This document shows positions 51,601 through 62,215 of a stretch of DNA of 64,000 nt, piece by piece. The DNA lies in NCBI GenBank assembly GCA_006384855.1, contig VCJN01002949.1, positions 1 to 64,000 on the forward strand. The letters run 5' to 3'. This DNA is from Tetraselmis striata. Lineage: Eukaryota; Chlorophyta; Chlorodendrophyceae; Chlorodendrales; Chlorodendraceae. The position numbers were made by a program, and so were the translations under genes. Positions within the stretch are counted from its first letter, which is position 1. Every line of letters begins with the position of its first letter. A model generated the notes under the pieces. It ran no database searches. It saw nothing but the letters and a program-made list of their open reading frames with translations, and was not told the origin of the DNA.

Positions 51601-53142
51601 AAATAATTACAAACAATAATGCGATGTGTAGTTATAATTTTGGATGTACATTTATATATTAACATCTTCGCACACTGCACATGCTGACGCACAGCGAATG
51701 CATTTTCTAAAATTTGATGCTTACGACAACCCGCGACCGCAAATAAGGAGTATTCGCGCGCCATTTTGTCGGACAAGTAGTAGCCCCTATGTCTAGAGCC
51801 TCTGTACATGAATGTGGTAATATATCTCATACTGGTATTCTTATGACCCTTCGGGTTCAACACATGAAATTCAAAAACTTTTGTGTTCCGCCTGTGTAGG
51901 CCGCCGGACATCGACCAAAGCCAATCCTGGCGAAGCCTGGAGGGCATACTAACTTCGTAGCAAGGTTGTTTACAAGGTTGCTTACATGGCACTGGCAGCT
52001 AAGTCTGTCCGCGGACCCGAAGGCGCTAATATATGCGCGTACTAAAAAAGGTAGCTAATGCGCACGGCCAAACCCAGCACCAGGAAGGCAATCCTATCAT
52101 ACTAGCTCTGAATATATGCTGGAAGACTCCCATATGAAGCATTCTGGGCAGTGGTTCGGGTCCGCATGTACCCGTGTCACTCCGATATCGGCATATTTTT
52201 GAATTTTCAGCACATATGTTTTCAGATATACTTACATGGCAGCCACGTGTGCCATACCTGACCATACCCGGTAGAAACACGTGTCCATATGTGCACTTTG
52301 ATGCCCCAACATTGGCTCCTGTACTTAGACTTTCTCAGGGGGGCATCATTGTGGTGCATGATGAGTGGGGGGGGGGGGGGGGGGGGGGATGTGCGTGAAA
52401 TCCTTACATGGCACACCGGTGCCAAGGTGCATGTGCTAGAATTAAAATGGCCACTCTACTTGGGTGCAGCCCACCCCAGTGCCTTCAAATGCCTTGCACT
52501 GTGAACGGCAACGCAGTTGCGGGCCATTATATCGTAGTCATATCAGCCTCCCAGACTGGTGAACCTTGCTGATGCTGGTCGATCAGCGCGACTACGGCGG
52601 CTGACATGCTGGTGGCCCACTAACTCAACCACGCACGCTGTCCCGTTATATTCTCATCATTGGCGGTGCGTGGGCGCTCAAAGCCACCACGCTGCACAAG
52701 CGTCAGCCCGGTCGCCAGCCTCATCCCGCGCCCCACGCCCGCCCGATGCTCCGCCGTGCCTCCTTGCTGCGCGAGTTGGCCGACCTCGGCACCGCGCCGG
52801 TAATTAGCGGCGCCCAAGCGCGCGGCGCCCCGCCGGAGAGCCATCGCCCGCGGATCAGTCAGGGAGTGGCACGCATCGGGCAGGCCATGCCGGGGCATAC
52901 ACCGGGAGAAGGCTGCGCGGGCGGCGCTGCGCAGCGGTGGCGGGTGCTTGGCTGGATTTGGGCCCGAGGCGGGAATGCGAGCCACTCAACCATCTCTCTT
53001 CCCCACGGACCCCAACATACCATCGCTGCACTCGCCGTCATGCAGGGCTCAACACATGCGCGCCGCTGTTTTGTCCAGCCACCGCCCATACATCGACTGA
53101 AATTTACGTGTCTCATACACGCGTCTACACCTACGGATAAGC
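51601..53142. other. No gene recognised
   Basis: Contains a poly(G) run at 52367-52388. A GC-rich part from 52650 has long Ala/Arg frames without motifs. Nothing else supported. Confidence 0.4.
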
Positions 53143-53194
53143 GTAACCTGTCTCTTTCCCTCCCTCTCTCTCCCTCTCCCTCTCTCTGTCTCTT

Positions 53195-53243
<49 letters not shown>

Positions 53244-53402
53244 GTCGCTGTCTCTGTCTCTCTCTATCTCTCTGTCTCTCTATGTCTTTGTCTTTGTCTC
53301 ATCTCTCTCTCTCTCGCGTTCTCGCTCTCTGTGTCCATCTCTCTCTCGCTTTCTCGCTCTCTCTCTCTCGCGCGCGCGTGCGCGCATTGTAATTGCATCC
53401 TG

Positions 53403-53440
<38 letters not shown>
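53143..53440. repeat. CT microsatellite (53150-53375) and GT microsatellite (53405-53440)
   Basis: A long, impure CT tract with CTGT, CATCT and CGCGCGCG interruptions is followed by about eighteen GT units. The long Ser/Leu frame across it (52746-53726) is an artefact of the repeat. Confidence 0.95.
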
Positions 53441-53446
<6 letters not shown>

Positions 53447-55692
53447 GTGTCACCCTATTGCATGGCAATACAAGGTCAATGTTGTATCCCGCGTAGTCAT
53501 GGCAGGGCAGGTCCACGCTCGCTGGCCGGGCGAGACGCCGACATGCGTCCATGAGGTCTTGGGTGGGTGCGGGGGCACGCCGTACGCGTCCGGTAGCGGT
53601 TTGTCCTCCGCCCCTGCATCGGCTGGATCGCTCATCGCCGCTTCCATCAGCGTCCGTCCCTTAATCTGTACGTGCCTCGGCATAGGGGTAGAGGATCCTC
53701 TTGCCCGCCTTTGTGCGCGGGTTTGAGCAGCTTCCGCCGCCGGTGAGCGTGAGGGCCGTGGGGCGCAGCGCGGTTGGCATTGCCATTGATCCGCGGGCGG
53801 GCGTCGGGGAACCCAACTGTAACCCACCACGCATTCGTTCTTACGGCCGTACCCTTCATGGCCGCCGTGTTAGGGTCACCCTATCTAAGGGTTACACTTC
53901 TTCTATTTGGCCTTGTAATGGTCGCCTAGGCGGCTCATCGTGGTGGTGACGTCGTCGCCAGCCTGGTACCTCATGGTGGAGATCGGCGGGTGGACATGTG
54001 GAATCCCCAATGAGCGACAGCGCACCACCGTCATTTATGGCACTAACCCACCGTGCCCGATACTTATGCTATACTTTAGCCCCCAAAATACCCCCAAATC
54101 GGTGGACATGAGCCATTGTCATGTGTGGACCCCCAAGGGATACTCTAACCGCAAGTAGCACGCGCGTACTACATTTATTACGCTCGTACTAGACGAGTAC
54201 GTGGCAGCAACATGCCAGTAGTGCCGTCCCGGACGGCGAGCGTGGTCCCCGGATGCGTTGTTAAATAAGACCAAGATAGAGGCCATGTTAAATCACATCA
54301 GTACCGGGAATACACCATTATTATTTCATCCCTCAAGTACTGTACCCGATGCCACCCGATGTACCGAGTACTGTATAAATATATCCGCGATGTACGAGTA
54401 ACGTATGTATGGGTGCACTGTGCGAATATACATGCGTACTCAGTCACTACTTGTACGACTACATTAGTCGATAGAGACCTTCGGGATGTGATATTAATTT
54501 CGTGAGCTAGCTGCAGACGGCGATATCAGACTATGATGCTCCAGCGCAGCTCTGCTAGCTTCCGCTAGATTCTTTAAAAAACACCAATCGCTACCGGTGT
54601 GACACTCACGTGTATGAAGCCGTTATTCACATTAAAAAGTACGAGTGAAAACTACAGATGAAACAACTGGTATTTGAGAAAACATTTCGAGTTTTTCTCA
54701 TCCGAAAGACAGCATAATACTACCGTTTTCGGCATGTATCAGTGTGCATGCACTCACGTTAAAAACCTGCCTGGCCGTAAAAGCGGGGCGCCTGTAGCGG
54801 CGGGCGCTCCCGCCATCAGATGCCGACACTACCCAGCTCAAGCGTATATTGTGGCCGCCAATGGCGCTTCTGCCACGCTTCTCGCTATGCTTGGCGGGGA
54901 GGACGAGGGGCGCTCGACGCCTCGCCAATTTTGACCGCTGCCGGTGGGCGCGGCCAAGGTAGCGAGAACAATGCTGCCCGCCCTAGAGAGAAGCGACGAA
55001 AGCGCGCCGCCATCCTCGCAACACGTGCGTTGTGTGCACGACTCCCACGATGGCTGGAGGAAAAGGGGCCGAGGCGGTGGAGCACCGGTTTTCCCTCATC
55101 ATTTGATCGGTAGGCGAGCGCCCAAAACCCGGGCCTCGGTTGATTCCTCGACCACCGTCGCCGCGGGCTATAAGAGCAGCGAGTACATGTACCAGTAGCC
55201 ATCATCTCCACAACCACGAGCCGCATGGGGCGGTCGTGGGCGCGCCTCAAGCCCGCAAAGTACGGACGCTATATATTGCAAGCGGTTTCCTCTCCAAGTT
55301 CATGGAGAAAGCGCCAGTTCCGCGATATAAATCAGGGGTCGGTTTTCTCCCTAGAAAGCATTGTTTTCTACCGCATAGAAAACTTTTATGACCGAAAACT
55401 TATCATCGAACATGCTAATCTAGCTCCGCCTGCTGTCACAGTTTGCCATGCCGCCACAGCATAGTTGTAGTAGTTGAGCGGTATGACAGCATTGTGGGCT
55501 TTGGGTAGACATGCAAAGGAATGATTTGGATCAGGTTTCCGACAGACCCTGAGGCTGGTTGAGTGATGTACCACCACAACAACCCCGACTGCGTTATTGT
55601 TTACTACAGCAAATCACTGTTGCAGTCAAAGCATTGTTAATCCAACTGGAAGGCTGTGAGGACTACTGGCACGCTCTGCGCTGGGGCCCAGT
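53441..55692. other. No gene recognised
   Basis: Several short frames have protein-like stretches (for example 53940-54158, +) but no recognisable family. A TACGAGTAC-rich AT patch lies at 54160-54480. The last part is the presumed 3' UTR and downstream region of the Arc1p-like gene. Confidence 0.4.
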
Positions 55693-58600
55693 CTAACCAA
55701 CGGTGCCGCTGGCCAGCTTGGAGGTGCACGCCCCCTTGCTGGTCATGAAGGCCGCGCCTTTGTACTTGGCCACGCCGCCTGCGGCACGGGATCCAGAATC
55801 AGATGTGGTTCTAAAGACGAGGCGGCTTGCGCTTAATCATTTCAGGCAACTTGTTGCTTTTCGGTTGGCTTCGGGGCGCCTGATATTTAAAAACAATTTG
55901 GATGTCCCACAGCTCTGCATAAAATGGTCACTTAGTACGAGCAAGCAAACTTTGGACACTGAGAAGGTGGAATGGGGGAAGGAAGGGGGGGGGGGGGGGG
56001 GCGCACTCTCGTCAGTCACCAGGTCCGGGGCAATCTTTTCCCAGACCTTCTTCTTGGGGTTGAGCACCTCCTCCGGCTCGCCCTCATACCTGACAACAGG
56101 GGGCAGCACGGCCCGGTGGGTTTCAATTACAAACGCCTGTTGGCGAGCAGGGCGCGTCACCTGGCTATTCTGCTTTAGACTTGGCATGCCAGGGCGGGAG
56201 GCCCACCCTTCAAAGGTGATCCGCTCGCCGTTGGGGACACCCTCTGGCGGCGCAATCGGCTCCACCTGGTCGTGCGCGCTATTGGCGGCGCAGAGCACCT
56301 GGCATGGTGGAATGAGCATCAAGAGGTCAAGCGACGGCTGTAGCAGTATAACAGAGCCTTACTGTGTGTTTCGTGAACATGATGTGGATTTATTTCTCAA
56401 TATCGAAGAACTGTGGCCTGCATCCTGGGCGCTGGGCCAGAATAAAATGTATACACCCCCCCCCCCCCCCACACACACACACACACACTTATTTGCGAAT
56501 CCGGCATGTGCTGAAAATGGGAATCCCGCATTTGCCGAAACAAGGAAACAAATATACTGTCAGCCAATGCTGTGCTTGATTTCATAACACGGCCTTAGTA
56601 TGTAGCGCAATAGCATCAACAGGTTGAGCTCAGGCTGAGGGAGGATCGGCGGATGGTGACGGGACTGGCCGGGGGAGGCCCCTTGCAGGGCGCACCATGC
56701 CGTACGACATGACGTCCCTCATCTTGGCAGGCTTCAGGTTGCAGACGACCACCACCCGGCGGTTCAGCATGCCCGCCTCCGGCACAAACTTCACCAGCCC
56801 GCTCACCACCTGCGCCCGCGCCGACAGAGGAACGCGTCAGCGGCAAAGGCATTGATGGGAAGAAACCGCAGCAGCGGTTAGCCAGCAGCGCACGCACCTG
56901 CCGGGGCTTGTCCTCCCCAAGGTCTATCTCCTCACAGTACAGCGCCTCCGCATTGGGGTGGCGCCACACCTGCGGCACCCACGGCCCAACAGGGCAGAGG
57001 CCACCCATATGTAGGGCCCACCGTGTCAGGACAGTCACACGGCGCACGCTGGGTCGCTGCCCTGCGTTTTGATGCCGGCACTGCTGCTCCTTGTAATGGC
57101 ATAAACTAGCAAGGTACATCCACCACGTGTGTTCACGCTTGCCGCTGCCTGCTGCGCCGCCGTTCAGAGGACAATGCTGCCCAGTAATGCGCATCCCTAA
57201 AATGGATACGTACATCAAAATCGAATTTGATACGAGCAACGCAATCAGTTGCAAAATATTTGTCTGCCTTTGTGTAGATCATGCAAAATTGCGGCAGTGG
57301 GGGGCTCATGGCAGTAGTGGCGATCAAATGTAAATACACTACGTGTGTTGGCGTTGAGTCTGAGGGAATCAGAAGGGGGACGGGGGGGGGGGGGGGGGGG
57401 GGGGCTGCAAACAGGCTCGCCTTGGTGATGGTGCCCACGCGAATGTCGGCCATCCGGACGGACACCTCCACCTCCGCCTTTGGTGGCGGCGGGGCCTTCT
57501 CCTTCTTCTCCTTCTTCCCCTTGCCGCCCTCAGCGGACGCGCCGCTATCCGCAGCCTGCGGCTGCACCAGCAGCAGCCAATGCTCCAATTCAGAGAGGAA
57601 GCAACAAGCGCACCACAGGGCTATGCAGCGCAACAGTCTGCAATTACACAAACAACATTATCAACAGTAATGCTGATATCAACTATGTGTTCCCACACAC
57701 TATCGACGGCACTCTACCGAGACACCGGCGCAAATTTAGTTCATGTTATTGCACATTTTGACCATGCCAGTAGGACCAATTTTCCGGCACTTGCACTCAA
57801 GAGCAATTGAATGGTAGGTGTTCCAATTGTTTTGCCGGCACCCATGAGAGGGGTAACCGTCTCTGTGGGACAGGTGAGAGCCGCCTCCTGTTGAAATCCC
57901 CCAGGCCGTCCCGTCCATTTGCAGCATTTTAGCACCCATGCGCACACACACACACACACACACACACATGCACATGACATGCAAGAGCACATAAGGCCAC
58001 AGCCTCTGGTTGAGGTGGTAAGTAAACGAGATGGAAACCTTGGCAGCGGCCGCCTCCGCGCCCTTGCCGGCGCCCTTGCCAGCCTCCTTGCCAGCCTCCT
58101 TGCCAGGCTTGCCGGGCACTCCCTTCTGGGCGGGAGCCGCTTCCCGAGTGGCGCTGCTTGCGCCGCTGCTGGATGACTTGGCACTCGCCTGCATGCCATG
58201 CCAGGAAAAAGGGGGGGGGGGGGGGGGGGGATAAGGCTAACGTCAGGCGAGATTAAGGTGTCCACCCACAAGGTGATTACTACCCCTGTTGAGGCAACAG
58301 CGAATAGGCTGCTCCTGTCAAATGCCCTGCTCCGGTCATGCGGGCCATGGTGAGGGGTGGCACCCTCGCATCGACGACAGGTGGTGCAGCTGTATCGCAC
58401 AGCATACGCCATCGTTCGGTCAACACATCAGCTACGCTGGAAGGGCATATTATCAAGCTATGATAGGACTGTGCGCTTCAGTGTTATCACGGCGCGAATA
58501 AACCGCCACCCTCCTTGATGATACGGGAGAGGTTTGAGAGAGGGGGGGGGGGGGGAGAATGCCATCACTCAAATCTTGCTTGTGCGCACGCTGCCAGGCG

Positions 58601-59826
58601 CGGCAACCACCACATTCCCGCAGAGTCTGCCCCTGGTAGTCATACCTACCCTAAACGCCAATCCGCTGGGCCCTCTGCGCCCTGCCTACCCCCCTTATCC
58701 GGCCATTAGCGCCCTTGAGCATGACATGCAGCGATGCTGGGAGGACAACTTCGCGGGTAGCAGGGTGATGGAGACTTGGAAGTGTGGGGAAAGGGGGGAG
58801 GGAGCGGGGCACCTGCTCGGGCTGCGCGGCCGCAAGAGGGCTGGTGTTGAGGCGCGGCTTAGCGACCGCCACGGGCGGGAACAGTGGCCGCGCGGCTGGC
58901 GACTTCTGCACCATATCAAACCAGCGGAGCAGGTTGCACAGCTGGTCTGTCTGCGCGGCGGGGAGTGCGGCCTGCGGCAGTCGGGCGGACGCTCAGCGGG
59001 GCAGGCGCTGACGTGGAGGAAGGCGGGAGAGGGGGGCAGGGAGGCGGGGGGCATGGGTGGGCGCTCACCACCGCAGCGCTGAGGCGGCTGAAGACGAGGA
59101 GGTCCGCCAGCGTCATGCGCTCCAGGGTGAGGAAGGTACGGGACTGCAGATGCTCGTTGACCTGCACCCCCGAGGTCAGGCGCCTTGCCGCGCAATAATG
59201 CGAGCCGCCAACACCCCCTCCCCCCCTCCCCCCCCCCCCCCCCTGCTGGCCCACTCCTGTCCAATGGCTGCCACAAGTGGGGGGAGGCAGCCCACCCGAA
59301 ACAGCTTCTGGTCCGTCACCACCCCGCTCAGCTCGGTGTTGCAGTACGTCAGCCACTCGGCGACCTGCAAGGCAGATTGATGTCAGCCGCTGACAGGGAA
59401 CATGATGATCTGCTAGCGTGCTGGTGTGCTTCACTCCGAAGATGGTCCCCAAAGCCGGGCGGCCACAGTTGCAAGCGGGGATAAAATAGGGAGAGGTCCG
59501 CTAGAGTTAGAGGGAAAGGGGGAAGGGAGGACGGGCGGAGGAGGGAGAGGCGGACAGGGGTGAGGGGAGCGGCGCACCGCTGCCTGATCCTCCGCGCTCG
59601 CGCCCAGCAGGGCGTCGGACACCTCCTTTGCCGCCGCCTGCACAATGCCGCGAGCCACGGGGTTGAGCCCCTGGATGTTCTCACCAGCCTTGGTGGCGGC
59701 GGAGAGGGCGGAGCTGCCCTCAGGCGCCGTGAAGGCCACCGCGGAGCCAGCCAACCCGGCGGCCGCCGCCACCAATTGCAGCGCCGGCTTCGCCTCCACG
59801 GCGCACTTAACAGTCAGAGCCGGCAT
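55693..59826 (-). CDS. Arc1p/AIMP1-type tRNA-binding cofactor of aminoacyl-tRNA synthetases, eleven exons
   Basis: Exons: 59826-59578, 59364-59245 (end uncertain), 59161-59069, 58950-58813, 58188-58039, 57561-57421, 56969-56898, 56809-56696, 56298-56207, 56089-56007, 55778-55693; about 445 residues, TAG stop. Exons 1-4 form a GST-C-like domain ([19 protein letters not shown]-Trp-type [16 protein letters not shown]) used for docking to synthetases. Exons 5-6 are a Lys/Ala linker ([10 protein letters not shown]) that would contact tRNA. Exons 6-11 are the EMAPII/tRNA-binding OB fold: [53 protein letters not shown]. It delivers tRNA to partner synthetases in the cytosol. Introns are GT-AG except GC-AG after 57421; the donor after exon 2 is replaced by a poly(G) run. 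Exon phases add up from exon 3 to the stop. Confidence 0.93.
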
Positions 59827-60224
59827 GCTTGCGCGGGGTCGAAGGAAGGGTGAAGCGAGGGGAGGGGGGGGGGGGGGGGGGGGGTAAAGCCGGGGAGTCG
59901 TCGTAAGGTTGCCGACAGTAAGTGCCACAGAAGCACAGAAGCACAACTCGGCCGGAAAGCGGAAGCAGCAAGGTGCTGCTGGCCGCCTGCGCGCCGCTGA
60001 TGATGATATTGCACTTTATTTGTCGCTATATTCAGGGTGACTACCTGTACATGACCCTAAATCCTATAAATGACATTAAATTAGTCTTGCAGGATGCAGC
60101 AATTTGCTTGTGAGTCCTACACGGGAGGTCGCCTACCCATCAGGGCTTTCCGTAATTGGATCGCTGCAAAAGCGGCCGTCGTCGTAGATATGCTGCAAGG
60201 GGTTTCAATAAGGGATGGGCTTAA
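59827..60224. other. Upstream region of the Arc1p-like gene
   Basis: Contains a poly(G) run at 59862-59883, only about 40 bp upstream of the start codon, and no TATA box I trust. Presumed 5' UTR and promoter on the minus strand. Confidence 0.4.
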
Positions 60225-60590
60225 CACACTTACGTTAAGTTCTTCAGGTAAGTTAAGTCATTTTAGTTAAGTTAACGTAAGTTAGGCTAAGTTAGGTTAA
60301 GTTAAGTAAAGTTAAGTAAAGCTAAGTAAAGGAAAGTTTAGTTTAGTTAAGCTAAGCTAAGCTAAGCTAAGCTAAGCTAAGTTAAGGTATGGTAAGCTAA
60401 GGTAAGGTAAGTTCATTTCATTTCATTTCATTTCAGTTTATTTCAGTCCAGTTCAGTTCTGTCAGTTCAGTTCAGTTCAGTCCAGTTCAGTTCAGTTCAG
60501 TCCAGTTCAGTTCAGTTCCGTTCATTTCAATTCAGTTCCATTCAATTCAGTTCAATTCAATTCAGTTCCGCTCAGTTAAGTCACTCCCGA
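60225..60590. repeat. Pentamer array (GTTAA, GCTAA, GTTCA variants)
   Basis: A continuous 5-bp periodicity drifts through GTTAA, GCTAA, GGTAA, TTTCA and GTTCA units. It is not a telomeric (TTTAGGG or TTTTAGGG) array. A similar but shorter array is at 62045-62215 and the two bracket a hAT relic. Confidence 0.9.
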
Positions 60591-60867
60591 AAAATTACTT
60601 AATTTGGGGTCGACTTCAGTAAATAGCAGTGAATTAAATCCGCAAAACAAGCAATTACACAGCCACTTGTTGTGGCTGGGGAGCCTCAAGGCAGTAGGGC
60701 AGCACAAGCAGCAAGGCTTAGGCATGCCAACAACCTAGTTCATTTCACTAGCCACGGTGTCGACCGACAACACAGATAGAGTCGTCAGAATCAGGCGGCA
60801 TGTGTTGGTCCTCGGCGGGCCGAGTGTGCGATGCTCCAGCCGCTTGGCGCATGGCATCATGAACCTC

Positions 60868-61144
60868 AAAAATATGACTGTTGTCTAGCTCTATGATAGA
60901 TGTACCTCTCATACAATAGCTCGACATCACGAACACAAGGCAAACATTTGGCGAACTTTTCACACTGGTTGATATTCCTAATGATGGATACGACTGCAAC
61001 CAAGATGTCCATCTTCATTTAATTTATGAGGCTCGAGACAAGGAGGCCGCAATTGCTTAACACCCTTTCGCACTCAATTTGAGAGCCAGGAATGGCCAAC
61101 ATCAAGCACGCAAGGAGCGCCAGCGTAGGGAAGGTCCTTAACAA
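60868..61144 (-). pseudogene. hAT transposase C-terminal dimerisation domain relic
   Basis: The minus strand from 61144 reads L-A-C-L-M-L-A-I-P-G-S-Q-I-E-C-E-R-V-L-S-N-C-G-L-L-V-S-S-L-I-N, an in-frame TAA near 61020, then M-K-M-D-I-L-V-A-V-V-S-I-I-R-N. This is the hAT dimerisation signature (IPxSxxxxERxFSxxG followed by a helix ending in xN). The rest of the transposase is absent; a frame at 61420-61193 upstream contains N-P-V-W-A-F-F, which could be a BED-finger remnant. Confidence 0.75.
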
Positions 61145-61192
61145 ACATATATGCACAAGTCATGACATTATACGCGATCATGGCAAAGCTAA

Positions 61193-61732
61193 TCACCAAG
61201 TGCAAAGCCGACACAACAATAAGTTAGGCAAGAAAAGGGCGAAATGTGCAAGATAATGAGGGTTTTTACTGCTATACGGCTTACTATTATCCGGGCAGAA
61301 GAACGCCCAAACGGGGTTGTCCGGTGGTGCGTTGCCCAGCACTTGCGGGTCGATCGGGCTCTTCTCTAGTAAGCCGAATATGATCTCGGCCGCCATGGGC
61401 ACATCGACCTCAGAGTCCACATCGAGCGAGATGGCGGCATAGCCGTCACCGATAGGGGGCGGAACCTGGCGCCACCTTTGCCGTTGGGGTTCAGGAGGGG
61501 CCGGGGAGGTTGGCGTTATGCCCGCTTCGTCGCCTCCTTAGGGCTAGTGGGGTGTCTCATGCCGCCCCCGGCACCAGGCGACGCGCTGCCGCCCGCCACA
61601 CCCGACATGCACGAGTCCGAGGCGGCAGGGTTCACCGCTTGGGTGAACAAACGTTGGGACTGTTCGGCCTGCGGCCTATCTAGTGCTCGACCTCGCTCGG
61701 TGGGCGACTGCCGCAGTTTCTGGTGCGCTTAG
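61193..61732. other. Short unrecognised frames
   Basis: Minus-strand 61420-61193 has N-P-V-W-A-F-F-C-P-D-N, weakly like the start of a BED zinc finger and in the right position for the hAT relic. Plus-strand 61478-61732 ends with W-D-C-S-A-C-G-L and a Cys near the stop. Neither can be assigned. Confidence 0.25.
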
Positions 61733-62044
61733 TCTGGGGCGTTGAGAAATGCCGCTTGGCGTCAAGGCACTCAGCATAATGTAGTCGCTTCCCTCGGGGG
61801 TGCCGGTAGCCAGCATACTTTAGGCGATGCGCGCGACGATGCCGCCGCGTGCGTCCCGGGCGCCGACGTGCGCCGAGTAGCGCCACTGTGAGCTTGTACG
61901 GGGTACTCGTACCCACGATGCTTCAACGAACTAACAGCGAATACAAGCCGGATATCTATGAGGGTTAATTGTTCGTACGAGCCGATTAGCGAACGGTTGC
62001 CGACTAAACGGGGCGGTTGATTTCGGGTTTCGATATAGCTTTAC

Positions 62045-62215
62045 TGCAAAATTAAGTCAGTTAAGTCTCTTAAGTTTAGATAGCTCTTAAGGCGAAACTT
62101 AAGTGACTTAATTTAACTTTACATTTGTTAAGTAGTTAAGCTGAAGTTGACTTAACTCAACTTTGTTAAGTTAAGTTAAGTTAGGTTAAGTTAAGTTAAG
62201 TTAACTTAAGTCCAT
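62045..62215. repeat. Second TTAAG/GTTAA-type array
   Basis: Degenerate TTAAGT/GTTAA repeats with a pure GTTAA-like core at about 62165-62210. Same orientation and unit type as 60225-60590. Confidence 0.85.

Noticed and set aside
52746-53726. 326-codon Ser/Leu-rich frame
   Set aside because: Its core is the CT/GT microsatellite; the flanks have no motif.
55703-56587. 294-codon plus-strand frame over the Arc1p-like gene
   Set aside because: It is antisense to exons 9-11, whose minus-strand protein matches the EMAPII-type domain with correct splice phases.
60225-60590. Telomeric repeat
   Set aside because: The unit is a GTTAA-type pentamer, not TTTAGGG or TTTTAGGG, and it sits inside other sequence.
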